14,503 nucleotides of DNA from SIG603 sp964370405 (GTDB lineage: Bacteria; Bacillota; Clostridia; Oscillospirales; Acutalibacteraceae): assembly GCA_964370405.1 (NCBI GenBank), contig CAYJJB010000047.1:1-14503 (forward strand). Reading direction: 5' to 3'. The notes beneath the pieces were generated by a model, which saw nothing but the letters and a program-made list of their open reading frames with translations, did not search any database and had not been told where the DNA came from. Every line of letters begins with the position of its first letter. Within the stretch, counting starts at the first letter, position 1. Of this stretch, positions 1 to 5,563 are shown piece by piece. Position numbers and translations under genes: made by a program.

Positions 1-31
1 AACAACTGCATAAGCTTGCAGTTGTTTTTTT
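1..31 (+). terminator. Intrinsic terminator at the window edge
   Basis: A perfect 10-bp stem (AACAACTGCA with TGCAGTTGTT, 1-10 and 17-26) closes a 6-nt loop and runs into seven Ts on the + strand (25-31). It would end a rightward gene lying just outside the window. It overlaps the 3' end of the leftward metallopeptidase reading frame, so it may belong to a convergent gene pair. The T run is on the + strand only; the other side is not visible. Confidence 0.55.
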
Positions 32-564
32 CTTATTTTATAATCGGGCATTAATTTTTCTACAAATAAATAAAACTGTTTTGAATGGTTTGGATGTATA
101 AAATGCGCAAACTCATGAAGTACAACATACTCAATTAAAGATATTGGCACATTTAATAGTCTTTTATTTAAAACAATTTGTTTTTTAAGCACCATACATG
201 TGCCCCATCTCGATTTCATCTCTCTTAGTTTTATAAGCGGATAAGTTACACCCATTTTAAGAAAAATAGGATAAATACTCTCCACCACTTCTTTTATAAC
301 ACTTATGTCATGATTAAACAACGGAAGATTTAGTGCGTCTTCCCTCATTTTATCGAATTTTTCTATATGAAATAAAATGTAATCCGCTTTTAATGACAAA
401 AATGCGTCAATTCGCTTTATGCTTACACTTTTATTTGCCGACACTATGATATTTGAGTTTAATTTAATTGTTAAGTTGATATTTTTAACTTTTTTACGAA
501 TTAAAATATACTCCACCAATTTTCCATTTAATGAAATTTTTCTTACTTGTTTTATCTCTTCCAT
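1..564 (-). CDS. YgjP-like zinc metallopeptidase (DUF45), 3' end outside the window
   Basis: The reading frame runs leftward from ATG at 564 to the window edge without a stop (188 codons seen). It carries the marks of the YgjP/DUF45 (WLM-like) family: KSRWGTC at residues 117-123, then the zinc site HEFAH at 150-154, followed by the family's HPNHSKQF at 157-164, where His160 is the expected third ligand. The C-terminal basic helix (about 175-183) is where the family usually ends, so only a few residues are probably missing. No signal peptide or membrane segment is seen, so it should be cytoplasmic. The start is supported by AAGAGGGT (complement of 568-575) at normal spacing. The family is widespread and usually annotated as an M48-type metal-dependent hydrolase; its substrates are poorly known. 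It is divergent from the glucokinase gene. Confidence 0.9.
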   Translation of the reverse strand, partial: MEEIKQVRKISLNGKLVEYILIRKKVKNINLTIKLNSNIIVSANKSVSIKRIDAFLSLKADYILFHIEKFDKMREDALNLPLFNHDISVIKEVVESIYPIFLKMGVTYPLIKLREMKSRWGTCMVLKKQIVLNKRLLNVPISLIEYVVLHEFAHFIHPNHSKQFYLFVEKLMPDYKIRKKQLQAYAVV

Positions 565-730
565 AATACCCTCTTAATTTTATAATATCACCAAATATAT
601 AATATCATAAATCTGCATAGCTTGTATATTTCAATCTACTTGATAATGGATTTTCTACCTCCTAAACAAACTAACTATATTTTAACCGTATATTTTGTTA
701 AATATTACAGCACAAAATTGCAACAATATC

Positions 731-759
731 TTTACAAAGAACTGTAAATAATGTATAAT
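731..759 (+). promoter_or_regulatory. Sigma-A promoter of the glucokinase gene, with an overlapping dyad
   Basis: TTTACA (731-736), a 17-bp spacer and a perfect TATAAT (754-759) lie 39 bp before the glucokinase start. The -35 hexamer is also the left arm of a dyad, TTTACA-6-TGTAAA (731-748), placed where a repressor could block RNA polymerase. It does not match a CcpA cre site. The rest of the 565-798 gap is AT-rich, and I see no further strong element. Confidence 0.75.
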
Positions 760-798
760 TTTTCTGTTAACTAATTTCAAATACAAGGAGCGTATAAA

Positions 799-1743
799 AT
801 GTTTTATGTAGGTATTGATATCGGCGGTACAAATATTGCTGTCGGTGTTGTAAATGAAGAAAAGAAAATTATAGCAAGAGCAGGCACAAAAACTCCAGTT
901 CCATGCCCTGAAGAAGTTTTTTGCGATGCAGTTGTAGAAACTGTAAAAGAAGCACTTAAAAATGCAGGTACAGACCTTTCTGCAGTAAAAGAAATCGGTG
1001 TTGGTTCACCTGGTACAATAAACGGAGAAGAAGGTATAGTTGAGTTTGCAAATAACTTAGGATACTCAAACTTCCCACTAAAAGCTATGCTTGAAGAAAG
1101 AATGCCAGGCGTTACTGTTTCAGTTGCTAATGATGCAAATGCTGCAGCATATGGCGAATTTAAAGCAGGCGCACTACAAGGCGTTAAACACGCAATGGCT
1201 ATTACACTTGGAACAGGTGTTGGCGGCGGAATCATTATTGATGGTAAAATCTATGCTGGATTTAACCACGCTGCAGGCGAACTAGGTCACGGCGTTATGG
1301 TAGTTGATGGACGTCCTTGCACATGCGGCAGAGTTGGATGCTGGGAAACTTATTCATCAGCAACTGGTCTTATCAAAACAACAAAAGAATACATGGAAAA
1401 AGATAAAAATTCTAAAATGTGGGAACTTGTTGGTGGCGATATAGATAAAGTAAACGGAAGAACTTCTTTTGATGCTATGAGAGCAGGCGATGAAAGTGCT
1501 AAAAAAGTAGTTGATGAGTATATCAGATACTTAGCAATTGGTTTATCAAACATGATAAATGCATTCCAACCTGAGCTACTTTGCATAGGTGGCGGAATAA
1601 GCAATGAAGGCGAAACTCTTATCGCTCCTCTAAGAAAGCTTTGTGTTGATGATACATATTACACAACAAACAGAACAAAAATCTGCAAAGCCGAGCTTGG
1701 CAATGATGCAGGTATCATTGGTGCGGCTCTTTTAGGCCAATAA
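799..1743 (+). CDS. glcK: ROK-family glucokinase
   Basis: This 314-aa protein is a full-length ROK sugar kinase that most likely phosphorylates glucose to glucose-6-phosphate in the cytoplasm. The N-terminal phosphate-binding motif GIDIGGTN is at residues 5-12. The catalytic Asp is in VANDANAAAYGE (Asp112), and LGTGVGGGII (137-146) is the second ATP-binding loop. Glu161 and His164 lie in the ELGHG sugar/zinc region, and the zinc cysteines are in CTCGRVGC (Cys174, Cys176, Cys181). There is no N-terminal DNA-binding helix-turn-helix, so it is a kinase and not a NagC/XylR-type repressor. The start is fixed by AAGGAG at 785-790. It has its own promoter, is followed by an intrinsic terminator, and precedes aldose 1-epimerase, which fits glucose use. 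Other ROK kinases accept fructose, mannose or N-acetyl sugars, so glucose is inferred from its similarity to Firmicute GlcK proteins. Confidence 0.9.
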   Translation: MFYVGIDIGGTNIAVGVVNEEKKIIARAGTKTPVPCPEEVFCDAVVETVKEALKNAGTDLSAVKEIGVGSPGTINGEEGIVEFANNLGYSNFPLKAMLEERMPGVTVSVANDANAAAYGEFKAGALQGVKHAMAITLGTGVGGGIIIDGKIYAGFNHAAGELGHGVMVVDGRPCTCGRVGCWETYSSATGLIKTTKEYMEKDKNSKMWELVGGDIDKVNGRTSFDAMRAGDESAKKVVDEYIRYLAIGLSNMINAFQPELLCIGGGISNEGETLIAPLRKLCVDDTYYTTNRTKICKAELGNDAGIIGAALLGQ

Positions 1744-1761
1744 TAATTATAAAGTAAAATC

Positions 1762-1797
1762 TGTCCTTATCAATTTTTTTGGTAAGGACAATTTTTT
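1762..1797 (+). terminator. Intrinsic terminator between glucokinase and galM
   Basis: The stem TGTCCTTA / TAAGGACA (1762-1769 and 1783-1790) extends by a wobble and a C-G pair to about 10 bp. The loop is T-rich and the stem is followed by ATTTTTT. It starts 18 bp after the glucokinase stop and ends 24 bp before the galM start, leaving no room for a promoter between them. galM may therefore be expressed by partial read-through or from a promoter inside the glucokinase gene. Confidence 0.8.
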
Positions 1798-1821
1798 AAA
1801 AATAAAGGAGATTAACTTATT

Positions 1822-2847
1822 ATGAGCGTTACAAAAATAGATTACAAAGAAAATATTGACATGTATATTTTAGAAAATTCTCATAAAACTCAAGTACATG
1901 TCATGACTTATGGCTTGCGAATTTATAAATTATTAGTCGCAGATAAAAATGGTAATTTTTCTGACATAGTTTTAGGTTATGATGATTTTAATTTATATGA
2001 AGGAGCTGATTATCAAGGTGCCTTCGTTGGACGATATGCAAACAGGATAGGAAATGCCAGTTTTAACATAGACACAGCCACATATAATCTAAGCAAAAAC
2101 GATGGCGAAAACAGCTTGCACGGTGGTCCTTTAGGTATGCATCAAGTAATATGGCAAGTTGATAATATAAGTGATAACTCCATCACGTTTTCTCATAAAA
2201 GTCTTGACGGAGAAGAAGGCTATCCTGGCACACTTGATATGAAAGTTACGTATACCTTAACTGATGAAAACGAGCTAAAAATAGACTATTTCGCAAAATC
2301 TGACAAAAAAACTATCTTTAACCCTACTAACCACTCTTTCTTTAACCTGTCAGGTGATGCAGAAAACTTAGTTTTAGACACATATTTAAAGATTAATTCT
2401 ACTAAAACCACGGAAGTTACAGATGATCTAATTCCAACAGGAGAAATCATTTCAGTAATAGATACTGCTCTTGATTTTTCAAAAGGAAAGCTTTTGGGCG
2501 ATGATATGTTTTCGAGTGAGCACACAGTAAAAATGGGCAATGGATTTGACCATAATTTCTGCGTTGACGGAAACGGCTTAAGACTTCACGCAACAGCGCA
2601 CCACAAAAACAGTGGAAGAGTAATGAACGTATACTCAGACATGCCAGGTGTTCAGCTTTATACTTTTAATAAAACTGCAAACCCAGTTGGCAAATACGGA
2701 AAAACATATAAAAACCACAGCGCATTTTGTCTTGAAACTCAATTTTATCCCGACAGCCCAAACAAGCCAAACTTTCCTTTTAAATATGTTGATAAAAATG
2801 AAGATTTTTTCTCTACTACAATATATAAATTTTCGGTAAAGGAGTAA
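1822..2847 (+). CDS. galM: Aldose 1-epimerase (mutarotase)
   Basis: A 341-aa galactose mutarotase-like protein that interconverts the alpha and beta anomers of hexoses before phosphorylation. All residues known from the Lactococcus GalM active site can be placed: Arg75 in NRIGNASF, His100 in NSLHGG, the catalytic acid His171 in NPTNHSFFNLSG, Asp243 in FDHNF, and the catalytic base Glu305 in CLETQFYPDSPN. The length is normal and there is no signal peptide, so it acts in the cytoplasm. AAGGAG at 1805-1810 sets the start, with a slightly long 11-nt spacing. A Nudix gene begins 4 bp after its stop, so the two are probably cotranscribed and translationally coupled. It lies behind the terminator that follows glucokinase, suggesting lower or conditional expression. 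Confidence 0.93.
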   Translation: MSVTKIDYKENIDMYILENSHKTQVHVMTYGLRIYKLLVADKNGNFSDIVLGYDDFNLYEGADYQGAFVGRYANRIGNASFNIDTATYNLSKNDGENSLHGGPLGMHQVIWQVDNISDNSITFSHKSLDGEEGYPGTLDMKVTYTLTDENELKIDYFAKSDKKTIFNPTNHSFFNLSGDAENLVLDTYLKINSTKTTEVTDDLIPTGEIISVIDTALDFSKGKLLGDDMFSSEHTVKMGNGFDHNFCVDGNGLRLHATAHHKNSGRVMNVYSDMPGVQLYTFNKTANPVGKYGKTYKNHSAFCLETQFYPDSPNKPNFPFKYVDKNEDFFSTTIYKFSVKE

Positions 2848-2851
2848 TAGC

Positions 2852-3259
2852 ATGAAACACGAGATATCTTGCGGTGCAGTTGTGTACACTGAAATTGAAG
2901 GTGAATTAGAAATACTTCTTATTCGCCATAAAAATGGCGGTCATTGGGCCTTTCCAAAAGGGCATGTAGAAAATGATGAAACCGAAATACAAACCGCAAA
3001 AAGAGAAATTTTAGAAGAAACAGGGCTTACACCTTTTATTGATGAGAGTTTTAGGCATGTCGTCACTTACTCTCCTAAAAAAGATGTAGTAAAAGATGTA
3101 ATTTATTTTGCGGCAAAAAGCAGTGAAACTAAAACCACGGTACAAGTCGAAGAATTATTTGAGGCAAGGTGGCTAAATGAAAAAAAAGCGCTTAAAACCA
3201 TCACCTTTGATAATGACAAAAAAGTGCTTGAAGCTTTCTTATTGTATATAAAAAAATAA
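2852..3259 (+). CDS. Nudix hydrolase, Ap4A-hydrolase-like
   Basis: A 135-aa single-domain Nudix protein. The Nudix box is perfect: Gly37, Glu43, then REILEETGL at 51-59, matching GX5EX7REUXEEXGU, so metal binding and pyrophosphohydrolase activity should be intact. The N-terminal SCGAVVY strand and the HWAFPKGHVE segment (31-40) resemble bacterial bis(5'-nucleosyl)-tetraphosphatases, which clear diadenosine tetraphosphate. Subfamily assignment by eye is uncertain, and an ADP-sugar or damaged-nucleotide substrate is possible. The ribosome binding site AAAGGAG (2838-2844) lies inside the end of galM and the gap is 4 bp, indicating one transcript. No strong terminator follows; transcription may fade in the AT-rich stretch before the tRNA promoter. 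Confidence 0.88.
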   Translation: MKHEISCGAVVYTEIEGELEILLIRHKNGGHWAFPKGHVENDETEIQTAKREILEETGLTPFIDESFRHVVTYSPKKDVVKDVIYFAAKSSETKTTVQVEELFEARWLNEKKALKTITFDNDKKVLEAFLLYIKK

Positions 3260-3285
3260 AATATAAAATATTTTTAAAATAAGTA

Positions 3286-3314
3286 TTGCATTTTATATTT
3301 TTCTATGGTATTAT
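3286..3314 (+). promoter_or_regulatory. Promoter of the tRNA-Leu gene
   Basis: TTGCAT (3286-3291), a 17-bp spacer and TATTAT (3309-3314) place the start of transcription near 3321, about 23 nt before the mature tRNA 5' end. That suits a tRNA precursor with a short leader. Confidence 0.75.
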
Positions 3315-3343
3315 ATTAGAGCTTCATTCAGGAGCTACACTGT

Positions 3344-3430
3344 GCTGGTGTGGTGGAATAGGCAGACACAAGGGACTTAAAATCCCTCGGTAGAAATATC
3401 GTGCCGGTTCAAGTCCGGCCACCAGCACCA
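3344..3430 (+). tRNA. tRNA-Leu (anticodon UAA)
   Basis: The 87-nt class II tRNA folds fully by eye. The acceptor stem is GCTGGTG with CACCAGC, followed by discriminator A and an encoded CCA (3428-3430). The D arm contains GGAATAGGCAGA. The anticodon stem AGGGA/TCCCT holds the loop CTTAAAA, giving anticodon TAA. The long variable arm, CGGTA-GAAA-TATCG, is typical of leucine tRNAs. The T arm is GCCGG-TTCAAGT-CCGGC. It is a single tRNA gene with its own promoter and terminator, reading UUA and UUG codons, which are common in this AT-rich genome. Confidence 0.97.
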
Positions 3431-3461
3431 AAATCCTTCGTATTGATACGAAGGATTTTTT
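3431..3461 (+). terminator. Terminator of the tRNA-Leu gene
   Basis: A perfect long inverted repeat, AAATCCTTCGTAT with ATACGAAGGATTT (3431-3443 and 3446-3458), begins directly after the encoded CCA and ends in a T run (3456-3461). Its first base touches the mature tRNA end, so 3' trimming must remove the hairpin. Confidence 0.88.
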
Positions 3462-3489
3462 ATATGTAATTTTTATAGATAAGTCATCC

Positions 3490-3495
3490 TATAAT
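3490..3495 (+). promoter_or_regulatory. Probable -10 box for the SCP2-domain gene
   Basis: A perfect TATAAT lies 66 bp before the SCP2 gene, downstream of the tRNA terminator. No good -35 hexamer stands 17 bp upstream (TAATTT at 3467-3472). If used, transcription would start near 3502, exactly where the leader hairpin begins. Confidence 0.45.
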
Positions 3496-3501
3496 AAACG
3501 C

Positions 3502-3543
3502 TTAGCCACTAGGAACGGATTCTGATTAGTTTCTAGTAGCTAA
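3502..3543 (+). promoter_or_regulatory. Leader stem-loop before the SCP2-domain gene
   Basis: TTAGCCACTAGGAA (3502-3515) pairs with TTTCTAGTAGCTAA (3530-3543) around a 14-nt loop, giving 13 pairs out of 14 with one G-U pair and one C-A mismatch. It ends just before the ribosome binding site AAAGGAAAGG and has no T run, so it is not a terminator. It could protect the mRNA 5' end or modulate translation; the role is inferred only. Confidence 0.5.
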
Positions 3544-3561
3544 AAGGAAAGGAAATAAATT

Positions 3562-3891
3562 ATGACCTATGAAGAAATTTTTAATGAAGTGAAAACCATT
3601 ATAGAAAAAGCAGATGTTAGCGATATAAATGAATGCTTTGCATTTCAGTTTACCATTACAGGAGAGGGTTCTGGCAAATTTTATGTAAAGGTTGATAATG
3701 GCAGTTTGGAAATTGAACCATATTCTTATAATGGTTTTGACGCTGAATTTATAACAGATTCTAAAGTTTTAATTAAGATTTTAAAAGGACAAAAGGACCC
3801 TGTTATTGCATTCACTTTCGGGCAAATTAAAGTCAATGGCAATTTAGAAAAGGCATTAAAACTTAAAAAAATATTTAAATCTAAGAAATAA
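3562..3891 (+). CDS. SCP2 sterol-binding-domain protein (lipid-binding fold)
   Basis: A 109-aa protein made of one SCP2-like domain. Recognisable family features in order are the AFQFTITGEGSGKFYVKV strand pair (about 27-44), the NGSLEIEPY turn (46-54), the DAEFITDS segment (60-67), the KGQKDPVIAFTFGQIKVNG core (74-92), and the C-terminal EKALKLKKIF helix. In other proteins this fold provides a hydrophobic tunnel for lipids or acyl-CoA; bacteria seldom make sterols, so the ligand here is unknown. There is no signal peptide, so it should be cytoplasmic. The start is set by the purine-rich AAAGGAAAGG about 10 nt upstream. It stands alone between a tRNA gene and a diguanylate cyclase, with its own probable promoter and a clear terminator, so context gives no function. 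Confidence 0.82.
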   Translation: MTYEEIFNEVKTIIEKADVSDINECFAFQFTITGEGSGKFYVKVDNGSLEIEPYSYNGFDAEFITDSKVLIKILKGQKDPVIAFTFGQIKVNGNLEKALKLKKIFKSKK

Positions 3892-3894
3892 ACA

Positions 3895-3931
3895 AAAAAA
3901 CTTCCGATTGAATAATAGTTGGAAGTTTTTT
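3895..3931 (+). terminator. Terminator of the SCP2-domain gene
   Basis: AAAAACTTCC (3896-3905) pairs with GGAAGTTTTT (3921-3930). The inner bases extend the stem with wobble pairs to a small AATAA loop, and the T run continues to 3931. It begins 4 bp after the stop codon. Confidence 0.8.
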
Positions 3932-3984
3932 AATTTAAAAGCTTAATATTTGCATGACTTTAATATAAAATCTTCAACTTTTAT

Positions 3985-4013
3985 TTGCATTTTAGCATAA
4001 AGTATTGTATAAT
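3985..4013 (+). promoter_or_regulatory. Sigma-A promoter of the diguanylate cyclase gene
   Basis: TTGCAT (3985-3990), a 17-bp spacer and a perfect TATAAT (4008-4013) put the transcript start near 4020. That gives a leader of about 26 nt before the ribosome binding site AAAGGAG (4032-4038) and ATG at 4046. Confidence 0.8.
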
Positions 4014-4045
4014 TATATATTATTAATCAGCAAAGGAGTCCTTTT

Positions 4046-5299
4046 ATGACGCTTGAAATTTTGACGGGATTATATTTTATATTCTTTTTTGTCACAAATT
4101 CTATGGTACTTGAAATTTGTTACAAAATCATGGATGAATGTCGTTTCCCAAAATTCACTATTTATATAGCAGCTTTTTTGAATAGCACTGTTTTTACTAT
4201 TATCGCCTATGGCTTTAACCAACTTCCAACAATTACCTACTTAATGTTGCTCATCGGCGGTATAATTGAGTTTTCTGTACTATTTAAAAATCATTTTTAC
4301 GGAATACTTATGTGTTCATTTATATCAACTATCTATCTTGTCTGTGTAGAGTCTATTACAATTTCTTCTGGTGCACTTATACTTAATTCTACACTAGGTG
4401 ACATTACACATAACCACATGCTACTCTTTAGCCATATAGTAATTTCTTGGTTTATTTGCATGGTAATTTCCATTTGTATAAATAAGCTAGTCCCTGCAAA
4501 ATACATAAAAATTATAAACCAAAATAAGGAGCAAGTTCTATTTGTTTTAGGATTTCTTTTTGCTGCTACCACTTATTTGACTTTAAATTCATTTATTTAT
4601 GCAAATGCAGATAACTTTGACCCACTTTATCTGCCACTTCATCAAATCATCACTCCTCTTACTTGGCTTGTAGTAATTTCGCTTTCAATAATTTTGCTGA
4701 TTCGTTTTGATTATTTACACGGTTACAAAGTTAAATCAGATATACTTGAAAAAACTTTGGAAGCACAAAAGTCAGAGCTTGATATAACTCGTGATAGGGC
4801 CGACCGTGACTCACTTGTTAGCGCTTTTAATAAAGCTGCTACAAAAACTAAGGTCGATGAATACTTAACAGAAAACGCACACAGTGCTTTTTTCATATTA
4901 GATGTCGACAACTTTAAATCAATCAATGACAAAAACGGTCACCCTTTCGGCGACAAAGTTTTAGTTTATCTTTATAAAAGAATACTTCATGCCATTAGAT
5001 CCGATGACCTAGTAGGTCGTATAGGCGGAGATGAATTCGTAATATTTATAAAAGATATTTCGAATTTACACATAGTTAAGTCAAAGGCAAAATCTTTATG
5101 TAAATATGTAAATGTTCCTTTTACTGATGAAAATGGTGTCAGCGTTAACATTTCTATCAGTGTTGGAATTTCCATATCACCTGCAAATGGTACAAATTTT
5201 GAGGAGCTGTATCACAAGGCAGATATTGCTTTATACACCTCAAAACATAAAGGCAAAAACACCTTTACAATTTATTCAGATGATGAAACTAAAGTTTAA
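4046..5299 (+). CDS. Membrane diguanylate cyclase (7 TM sensor, coiled coil, GGDEF)
   Basis: A 417-aa cyclase that should make cyclic di-GMP from two GTP. Hydrophobic stretches at about 3-25, 37-57, 62-80, 84-113, 125-147, 163-187 and 201-221 give roughly seven membrane segments. A charged linker (about 227-252) looks like a signalling coiled coil, and the GGDEF domain spans about 253-412. The catalytic GGDEF is intact at 327-331. LDVDNFKSIND (285-295), with the metal-binding Asp, and GHPFGD (298-303) are present. RSDD (318-321) is a proper RxxD inhibitory site, so feedback by the product is likely. The membrane part has the layout of AgrC/ComD-type peptide sensors, but no histidine kinase or GHKL motif follows; that likeness is my reading, not a proven homology. 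The gene has its own promoter and no operon partner. A GGDEF-EAL protein at the right edge could break the messenger down. Confidence 0.92.
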   Translation: MTLEILTGLYFIFFFVTNSMVLEICYKIMDECRFPKFTIYIAAFLNSTVFTIIAYGFNQLPTITYLMLLIGGIIEFSVLFKNHFYGILMCSFISTIYLVCVESITISSGALILNSTLGDITHNHMLLFSHIVISWFICMVISICINKLVPAKYIKIINQNKEQVLFVLGFLFAATTYLTLNSFIYANADNFDPLYLPLHQIITPLTWLVVISLSIILLIRFDYLHGYKVKSDILEKTLEAQKSELDITRDRADRDSLVSAFNKAATKTKVDEYLTENAHSAFFILDVDNFKSINDKNGHPFGDKVLVYLYKRILHAIRSDDLVGRIGGDEFVIFIKDISNLHIVKSKAKSLCKYVNVPFTDENGVSVNISISVGISISPANGTNFEELYHKADIALYTSKHKGKNTFTIYSDDETKV

Positions 5300-5309
5300 A
5301 TAACATAAA

Positions 5310-5332
5310 AAATGAGCCAAGCTGGCTCATTT
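5310..5332 (-). terminator. Hairpin with leftward T run at the left end of the intergenic element
   Basis: AAATGAGCCA pairs with TGGCTCATTT (5310-5319 and 5323-5332). Read leftward the hairpin is followed by six Ts, but read rightward by only three. It is therefore better as a terminator for leftward transcripts, such as that of the ATP-grasp gene, although it sits 11 bp after the end of the rightward cyclase gene. Confidence 0.6.
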
Positions 5333-5476
5333 CAGTATGTCAAAAAATTCCTGCTTTTTTGCACACACTGGCAGACTGTCCAAAAATCTGCAAGACAAGG
5401 AACAAATTTTTGCAAATAACTGAGCAATACGAGGGTATGTGAGGGAAATTTGCAAGTGCTTGTGACGCAGGAAGCA

Positions 5477-5502
5477 AAAAACGAGCCAGCTGGCTCGTTT
5501 TT
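5477..5502. terminator. Bidirectional terminator hairpin
   Basis: A perfect 26-bp palindrome, AAAAACGAGCCAG with CTGGCTCGTTTTT (5477-5489 and 5490-5502), has a GC-rich core and T runs of five or six in both directions. It could end both the cyclase transcript and the ATP-grasp transcript. It is the right-hand member of the paired palindromes of the intergenic element. Confidence 0.65.
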
Positions 5503-5530
5503 ATTGCGTTTGTGGTTTTTAGGGCAGTCT

Positions 5531-5563
5531 GTGCAGCCGTTTAAATACGGCTGCACTTTTTTT
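5531..5563 (+). terminator. Rightward terminator overlapping the end of the ATP-grasp gene
   Basis: GTGCAGCCGT and ACGGCTGCAC (5531-5540 and 5547-5556) form a 10-bp GC-rich stem with the loop TTAAAT, followed by seven Ts (5557-5563). The T run exists only for rightward transcription and overlaps the stop codon of the leftward ATP-grasp gene at 5562-5564. It is the strongest terminator for transcripts entering from the cyclase side. Confidence 0.8.

Larger units (their letters stand above)
5310..5563. repeat. Inverted-repeat-rich intergenic element, possible dispersed repeat
   Basis: This 254-bp stretch between convergent genes has no convincing gene but much symmetry. Two related palindromes stand near its ends: TGAGCCA-AGC-TGGCTCA (from 5313) and CGAGCCAG-CTGGCTCG (5482-5497). 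Between them, CAGACTGTCC (5372-5381) can pair with GGGCAGTCTG (5522-5531), and TTCCTGC (5348-5354) with GCAGGAA (5467-5473); these two long-range pairings cross. CAAAAAT (5381-5387) can pair with ATTTTTG (5406-5412). The outer palindromes act as imperfect terminal inverted repeats of a unit of about 190 bp (5310-5502), as in a MITE or other small dispersed repeat. Only one copy is in this window, so the repeat nature is inferred from the structure. Confidence 0.5.

Noticed and set aside
657..663. A perfect AGGAGGT on the minus strand in the 565-798 gap
   Set aside because: No ATG, GTG or TTG follows at usable distance, and stop codons come quickly; no small gene can be supported.
804..1235. 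A 143-codon leftward frame inside the glucokinase gene
   Set aside because: It is antisense to a clear kinase with all its motifs, has no family features, and arises from codon bias of the real gene.
799..1743. ROK transcriptional repressor (NagC/XylR type)
   Set aside because: The protein starts directly with the phosphate-binding motif and lacks the N-terminal helix-turn-helix; it is a kinase.
3502..3543. Leader hairpin as a T-box or other riboswitch
   Set aside because: It is too short, with no T-box sequence, no alternative terminator and no known aptamer core.
5332..5556. A 74-codon leftward open frame in the intergenic element
   Set aside because: It has no ribosome binding site, its composition is unlike that of the neighbouring genes, and it covers two palindromes. 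It is better explained as a chance frame in a repeat.
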